From positions 1 through 10,829 of the forward strand of contig CALWII010000058.1 in the NCBI GenBank assembly GCA_944380695.1: a stretch of 10,829 nt of DNA, given 5' to 3'. A program made the translations under genes and the position numbers. The notes under the pieces are model-generated. The model was not told the DNA's origin. It did no database searches and saw only the letters and a list, made by a program, of their open reading frames with translations. Shown in pieces: positions 7,365-10,829 of this stretch. Source of the DNA: an uncultured Clostridia bacterium. GTDB taxonomy: Bacteria; Bacillota; Clostridia; Christensenellales; UBA1242. Positions within the stretch are counted from its first letter, which is position 1. Every line of letters starts with the position of its first letter.

Positions 7365-8090
7365 ATGAATAAACTTTTGTTTTGGATAAGAGAATTTTTT
7401 TGGAAAATATTTTCTAAAAAAAATTTTTCTTCTGTCAACGGAATAGTTTGTTTTATTTGCGGGAATGAAGCTCTCCCTTTACCATTAGATGCCGATGAGG
7501 AATTATTACTTGTAAAGCAAGCAGAAAACGGCAGTGAATTTGCCAAAGAAAAATTAATTGAGCACAATTTGAGGCTTGTGGTGTATATCGCCAAAAAATT
7601 TGAAAATACCGGTATTGATTTCGAGGATTTAATCTCTATCGGTTCGGTTGGGCTTATTAAAGCAGTTAAAACTTTTAGAACAGACAAAAATATTAAACTT
7701 GCTACTTATGCTTCAAGATGTATTGAAAACGAATTGTTAATGCAACTTCGTAAACTATCAAAAATTAAAGGAGAGGTCAGCCTTGACAAACCACTTTCAG
7801 ATGATGGAGAAGGAAATCAATTGCTTTTAGCCGATATTATGGCGAGCGAAACTGACGAAATAGCCTCTAGTATGGACTCGTCATCTGATAAGGAAATCCT
7901 TTGGGAGATATTGGGCAGATTAGAGCGAAGAGAACAAGAAATTATGATTTTGCGATTTGGTTTAGAAGGGCAAGAGGAGCTGACGCAGAAAGAAGTCGCA
8001 GATAAGTTGGGAATAAGCCAGAGTTATATTTCAAGAATAGAAAAAAAGATTTTAGTTAAAATGAAAAAAGAACTATCAAAATTAAATTAA
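7365..8090 (+). CDS. sigE: RNA polymerase sporulation sigma factor sigma E (pro-sigma E)
   Basis: Sigma E directs early mother-cell transcription during sporulation and is made as an inactive, membrane-associated precursor. The 241-residue product has a hydrophobic and basic pro-sequence (about residues 1-29, with FWIREFFWKIF). The mature protein follows with GNEALPLPL (33-41), region 2 including NLRLVVYIAKKFENTGIDFE (68-87) and LATYASRCIENE (112-123), and region 4 with the helix-turn-helix TQKEVADKLGISQSYISRIE (207-226). By alignment with B. subtilis the SpoIIGA cut should fall near C29-F30. The ATG has AAAGGAG at the right distance, directly after spoIIGA. No promoter was seen in the 11-base gap, so it depends on the spoIIGA transcript. 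Confidence 0.97.
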   Translation: MNKLLFWIREFFWKIFSKKNFSSVNGIVCFICGNEALPLPLDADEELLLVKQAENGSEFAKEKLIEHNLRLVVYIAKKFENTGIDFEDLISIGSVGLIKAVKTFRTDKNIKLATYASRCIENELLMQLRKLSKIKGEVSLDKPLSDDGEGNQLLLADIMASETDEIASSMDSSSDKEILWEILGRLERREQEIMILRFGLEGQEELTQKEVADKLGISQSYISRIEKKILVKMKKELSKLN

Positions 8091-8207
8091 AATAATAATT
8101 TAATAAAAAAAACACTTTTTTTAGCTTTTTTTAACTCTTTTTGTCATTATTATTTTATTTTGAATAAAAGCTTTCATTTGAGAGAGAATTTCATTTGGAG
8201 GCTTTAT

Positions 8208-8984
8208 ATGTCAAATAGGGTTGTTATTTCAGGTATTAACACTTCGCTTTTGCCTAAACTCTCAAATGAAGATATTTCTAACTTAATGAAAAAAGTAAAA
8301 ATGGGCGACGAATTTGCAAGAGAAGCTTTTGTTATAGCAAATTTGCGTTTGGTTTTGTCCGTTGTCCAACGATTTTCTGGTCGCTCAAATAAAGCAGATG
8401 ATATGTTTCAGGTTGGCTGTGTTGGACTTATGAAAGCTATCGACAATTTTGATGAATCTCTTAATGTAAGATTTTCAACCTATGCAGTGCCAATGATAAT
8501 TGGTGAAATACGCAGATTTTTAAGAGATAACAATTCGGTGAGAGTTTCTCGCTCATTACGAGATATCGCTTACAAATCTTTACAAGCAAGAGAGGAATTG
8601 TCAAAATCAAATGCAAACGAACCAACCGTTGACGATTTAGCGAAATTTTTAAATATTCCTGCTAAAACAATCACTTTTGCATTAGATGCAATTAGTGACA
8701 CGGTTTCGCTGTCCGACCCTGTTTATACGGACAGTACGGACACGATAGAACTACAAGACCAACTTTCAAATTTAAAGGACAGTGATGAAAGTTTATATGA
8801 AAAAATTGCCATTAAAGATGCTATAAAAAAGCTTGGACCTCGGGAAAAAGAAATTTTACTTATGCGTTATTATATTGGCAAAACCCAGATGGAAGTCAGC
8901 GAAGAAATTGGTATTTCGCAGGCTCAAGTTTCAAGACTTGAAAAAAATGCGTTGAAATTTATTAAAGAAAGAATAGATGTATAA
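8208..8984 (+). CDS. sigG: RNA polymerase sporulation sigma factor sigma G
   Basis: Sigma G drives late forespore transcription after engulfment. The start is taken at ATG 8208, which has GGAGG six bases upstream (8197-8201). An in-frame TTG at 8160 would add 16 residues with no family match and no ribosome binding site. The resulting 258-residue protein matches the usual length (260 in B. subtilis). It has the family N terminus VVISGINTSLLPKLS (5-19), region 2 with NLRLVLSVVQRF (45-56), DDMFQVGCVGLMKAIDNFD (64-82) and RFSTYAVPMIIGEIRRFLRD (88-107), region 3 with VRVSRSLRDIAYK (111-123), and region 4 with KTQMEVSEEIGISQAQVSRL (225-244). Residue 43 is Ile where B. subtilis has Asn45, the residue reported to separate sigma G from sigma F in anti-sigma recognition. 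I saw no convincing forespore promoter in the 117-base gap after sigE. Read-through or a degenerate sigma-F promoter is possible. Confidence 0.97.
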   Translation: MSNRVVISGINTSLLPKLSNEDISNLMKKVKMGDEFAREAFVIANLRLVLSVVQRFSGRSNKADDMFQVGCVGLMKAIDNFDESLNVRFSTYAVPMIIGEIRRFLRDNNSVRVSRSLRDIAYKSLQAREELSKSNANEPTVDDLAKFLNIPAKTITFALDAISDTVSLSDPVYTDSTDTIELQDQLSNLKDSDESLYEKIAIKDAIKKLGPREKEILLMRYYIGKTQMEVSEEIGISQAQVSRLEKNALKFIKERIDV

Positions 8985-9031
8985 GTCGAAATTTGTCATT
9001 TATTAATTTCTTTCATCATATATCTAGGTCA

Positions 9032-9316
9032 ATGGAAACTTCATTTATGGAATTAAGGTGCAAAGAAGTGGTAAACATTGTTGATGGTCGTAGGCTCGGG
9101 CATATCGTAGATATTGTCTTTAATTTAGCCAACGCCTGTATAACGGGGATTGTTGTTCCTGGGGAGAAGTCTTTTTGGAATGTTTTCAAATCTGGCACAG
9201 AATTTTTCATTCCATTTAGCCAAATAGTTAAAGTTGGTGAAGATGCAATTCTAGTTCAAATTTATGGCAATCAGCCAAACAATAATCCGTATGTGCTAAC
9301 AGATAGACGAGATTAA
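9032..9316 (+). CDS. ylmC: YlmC/YmxH family sporulation-associated PRC-barrel protein
   Basis: This is a small protein of 94 residues with a PRC-barrel-like fold. The family is conserved next to sigG in clostridia, but its molecular role is not established. The diagnostic motif is ELRCKEVVNIVDGRRLGHIVDI near the N terminus, followed by GIVVPGE and FFIPFSQIVKVGEDAILVQI. I chose ATG 9032 because METSFMELRCKEV aligns with family starts. AGG lies only three bases upstream, so the ribosome binding site is poor. ATG 9047 is an alternative, as is an upstream TTG at 8993. The gene follows sigG by 47 bases with no terminator between, and the shared terminator comes directly after its stop codon. Confidence 0.88.
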   Translation: METSFMELRCKEVVNIVDGRRLGHIVDIVFNLANACITGIVVPGEKSFWNVFKSGTEFFIPFSQIVKVGEDAILVQIYGNQPNNNPYVLTDRRD

Positions 9317-9346
9317 AAAAAAACTGCAAAAAAGCAGTTTTTTTTG
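9315..9346. terminator. Bidirectional intrinsic terminator between ylmC and nrdR
   Basis: A 12-base-pair stem made of an A-run plus CTGC (9316-9327) pairs with GCAG plus a T-run (9334-9345) around a six-A loop. The T-run serves the plus-strand sigG-ylmC transcript, and the A-run (9315-9323) gives a U-run for the minus-strand nrdR transcript. It is the only strong terminator between these convergent units. Confidence 0.88.
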
Positions 9347-9394
9347 ATAAGAAATGTTTTAATCGAGATATGTAATGATTTAAAATTATTGAAT

Positions 9395-9838
9395 TTACAA
9401 ATCTTCTAAAAGCTTTTTGAAGCTGTCAATATCCTTAAATTGTTTGTAAACCGATGCGAACCTTACATATGCGATATCATCAAGACTTTTTAAGCTTTCC
9501 ATAACCATTTCGCCTATTTTGGAAGATGCAACTTCTTGTGAAAAATTATTTTGCAATGTTTTTTCGATGTTCATTGCGATTTCTTCTATTTGCGAAAGGC
9601 TGACAGGTCGTTTTTCGCAGGCTTTAATTATCCCATTTTTTATTTTGTTTATATCAAATGGCTGTCGGCTTCCATCGTTTTTAATGACTAGTATAGGCAT
9701 CATTTCAACAGTTTCATAAGTTGTAAATCGCTTATGACAATGCAGACATTCACGCCTTCTTCTTATGCTGTTTGTTTCATCGCTGTTTCTTGAATCGAGC
9801 ACTTTATTTTCTTCTGAACCACAATATATACATTTCAT
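9395..9838 (-). CDS. nrdR: Transcriptional repressor NrdR
   Basis: NrdR represses ribonucleotide reductase genes in response to the ATP/dATP balance. The product is 147 residues, a normal length. It has an N-terminal zinc ribbon with C3-x-x-C6 and C31-x-x-C34, the DNA-binding linker SIRRRREC (24-31), RFTTYE (37-42), and an ATP-cone domain at about 46-136 with KNDGSRQPFDINKIKNGI and ACEKRPV. The start is ATG 9838-9836 because it places MKCIYCGS at the N terminus as in the family and has AAGGAGA just upstream. A longer reading frame open to 9886 is not needed. It is monocistronic, convergent with ylmC and divergent from feoA. No ribonucleotide reductase gene or NrdR-box pair was recognised in the window. 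Confidence 0.96.
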   Translation of the reverse strand: MKCIYCGSEENKVLDSRNSDETNSIRRRRECLHCHKRFTTYETVEMMPILVIKNDGSRQPFDINKIKNGIIKACEKRPVSLSQIEEIAMNIEKTLQNNFSQEVASSKIGEMVMESLKSLDDIAYVRFASVYKQFKDIDSFKKLLEDL

Positions 9839-9857
9839 AGGTTGTCTCCTTGTGGAT

Positions 9858-9886
9858 ATTCTACCATATATATGAAAAAAATACAA
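9858..9886 (-). promoter_or_regulatory. Promoter for nrdR
   Basis: On the minus strand, TTGTAT (9886-9881) and TAGAAT (9863-9858) are 17 bases apart, and TG one base before the -10 gives an extended -10. The -35 is weak. The predicted start near 9851 coincides with the ribosome binding site, giving a leader of about 13 bases. Confidence 0.55.
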
Positions 9887-10110
9887 ATAAAATTTTGAGA
9901 AGAAAAATATTCAATAATTAAATATTGCGGTTTGGATGTAAGCTTTGCTGTTAAGAAGATATTGATTGATAGATAAGAAATTAAATAAAAAGAAGAAAAC
10001 TGATAAAGATTTTGAAACAAGTTAAAATTTTAGTGTTATGTTTTAATAAAGCAAGAACAATTTAAAGATGTTTGGTTTTATTTTCTTTAAACATTGAGTA
10101 TATATTTTTT
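9887..10110. other. nrdR-feoA divergent intergenic region
   Basis: No gene is seen. The stretch is very AT-rich. It contains an inverted repeat TTTAAAG/CTTTAAA (10061-10067 with 10085-10091) a short way before feoA, and TTGAAA at 10012-10017, but no well-spaced -10 partner. I could not find a convincing Fur box, which would be the expected control element for feoAB. Confidence 0.35.
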
Positions 10111-10347
10111 ATGGTATTTTTAAATCAAGCGAAGCTTAATAAATCTTATTTTATCTGTGGCTATCAAAACTTGTCTGATAAAATTTTGCGAAGATTGTGT
10201 GACCTTGGACTTACAGAAGGCGAAAAAATAAATGTGCGGGCACGCTCTCTTTTTAAGAAGGCATTGTTAATAGAGGTTCGTTGCTACGAGTTGTCGCTAA
10301 AAGCTGAAATAGCAAAAGGGGTTGTGATAAGTGAAAAAAGATTGTGA
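10111..10347 (+). CDS. feoA: Ferrous iron transport protein FeoA
   Basis: FeoA is a small cytosolic SH3-like protein that works with the FeoB ferrous-iron transporter. The start is taken at ATG 10111, giving 78 residues, the usual family length. The family pattern is visible in ICGYQNLSDKILRRLCDLGL, then EGEKINVRARSLFKKALLIEV, then LSLKAEIAKGVVI. No good ribosome binding site precedes this ATG, and an in-frame TTG at 10072 would add 13 residues with no family match. It overlaps the start of feoB by 17 bases, which implies translational coupling. Confidence 0.87.
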   Translation: MVFLNQAKLNKSYFICGYQNLSDKILRRLCDLGLTEGEKINVRARSLFKKALLIEVRCYELSLKAEIAKGVVISEKRL

Positions 10348-10829
10348 AAAACAAAGTTTTCCTCAAATTTTGCTTGTAGGTAATCCCAACACGGGCAAAA
10401 CGACTCTTTTTAACAGAATGACAAACTCGAACGAGCATATTGGGAACTGGCACGGTGTTACGGTTGAGGAAAAATCTAAAATTTTTAATTACGGAGGACA
10501 AACTTTTACGCTTGTAGATTTGCCGGGAATTTATTCTATGAGTGCTTTAAGCTATGAGGAACAGGTTGCGATTGATTATATTCGGTTGCACAGCAAAACA
10601 AAAATAATCAATATATGCGATTTGAATAATTTAGAAAGAAATCTTTCATTAACTTTAGGTCTGCTCGAATATGGTCTAGATGTTATTCTTGCAATAAACT
10701 GTATGGACAAAAAACCATATCGAAGCATTGATGCAAAAAAATTATCAACTATGTTACAGATACCCGTTGTGGAAATAAATGCAAATAAGGGGTGGGGGAT
10801 TGAAAAGCTGGGGAAGTACTTCACGCTTC
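10331..10829 (+). CDS. feoB: Ferrous iron transport protein FeoB, N-terminal GTPase part (cut by window edge)
   Basis: FeoB is the inner-membrane ferrous iron transporter with an N-terminal G-protein domain. The visible 166 codons start at GTG 10331, inside the end of feoA, with AAAGGGG nine bases upstream. They encode most of the G domain: the G1 P-loop GNPNTGKTT, the G2 region NWHGVTVE, G3 DLPG within LVDLPGIYSMS, the family-typical DLNNLERNLSLT, and G4 NCMD. The G5 region, helical domain and membrane part lie beyond the right edge. The domain looks intact up to the edge, so the gene is partial only because the window ends. Confidence 0.95.
   Translation, partial: MKKDCEKQSFPQILLVGNPNTGKTTLFNRMTNSNEHIGNWHGVTVEEKSKIFNYGGQTFTLVDLPGIYSMSALSYEEQVAIDYIRLHSKTKIINICDLNNLERNLSLTLGLLEYGLDVILAINCMDKKPYRSIDAKKLSTMLQIPVVEINANKGWGIEKLGKYFTL

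Noticed and set aside
7268..7687. Minus-strand open frame opposite the end of spoIIGA and the start of sigE
   Set aside because: It lies wholly opposite two clearly real genes and has low-complexity composition with no ribosome binding site.
8105..8122. A8-CAC-T7 inverted repeat after sigE as a terminator
   Set aside because: The stem is only A/T pairs with a three-base loop, so it is too weak to call, and read-through into sigG is plausible.
8162..8191. Possible forespore sigma F promoter before sigG (GAATA, 15 bases, GAGAGAATTT)
   Set aside because: The -10 lacks the GG start and several consensus positions, and the predicted start would leave almost no leader before the ribosome binding site.
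8160..8207. N-terminal extension of sigG from TTG 8160
   Set aside because: The extra 16 residues do not match sigma G, and the GGAGG six bases before ATG 8208 fixes the start.
9839..9886. Longer nrdR reading frame
   Set aside because: The family starts at MKC, and the ribosome binding site and promoter lie inside this extension.

Overview
This window is AT-rich chromosomal DNA from an endospore-forming, low-GC Gram-positive bacterium, most likely a member of the Clostridia. The evidence is the gene order murA, divIB, ftsA, ftsZ, spoIIGA, sigE, sigG, ylmC, followed by nrdR on the other strand and the start of a feoAB operon. This is the Firmicutes division cluster joined to the sporulation sigma-factor cluster. 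The genus cannot be set from the sequence alone.

Layout: (1) 98-1540, minus strand, is an orphan 480-residue protein with its own sigma-A-type promoter. I read it tentatively as a distant HopA1-like protein. (2) 1829-3894 is murA and divIB, which overlap at a TTGA junction. (3) 3979-6348 is ftsA and ftsZ, each with its own well-spaced sigma-A-type promoter. An intrinsic terminator follows at 6459-6489. (4) 6544-9316 is spoIIGA, sigE, sigG and ylmC, ending in a strong bidirectional terminator shared with nrdR. (5) 9395-9838, minus strand, is nrdR. (6) 10111-10829 is feoA and the first 166 codons of feoB, cut by the window edge.

How the genes work together: MurA makes the first committed peptidoglycan precursor. 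DivIB, FtsA and FtsZ build the septum. SpoIIGA is the membrane protease that cuts the pro-sequence from pro-sigma E in the mother cell, and sigma G is the late forespore sigma factor. YlmC is a PRC-barrel protein that recurs beside sigG in clostridia. NrdR represses ribonucleotide reductase genes, and FeoAB imports ferrous iron.

The core genes are conventional. The points worth a second look are the HopA1-like orphan, an FtsA that ends without a membrane-targeting helix and has weakened nucleotide-binding motifs, a sigma G with Ile where Bacillus subtilis has the discriminating Asn45, a mother-cell-type -10 element before murA, a run of promoters predicting very short 5' leaders, and the unexplained leader of spoIIGA. 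I saw no tRNA, rRNA, CRISPR array, insertion sequence or prophage.
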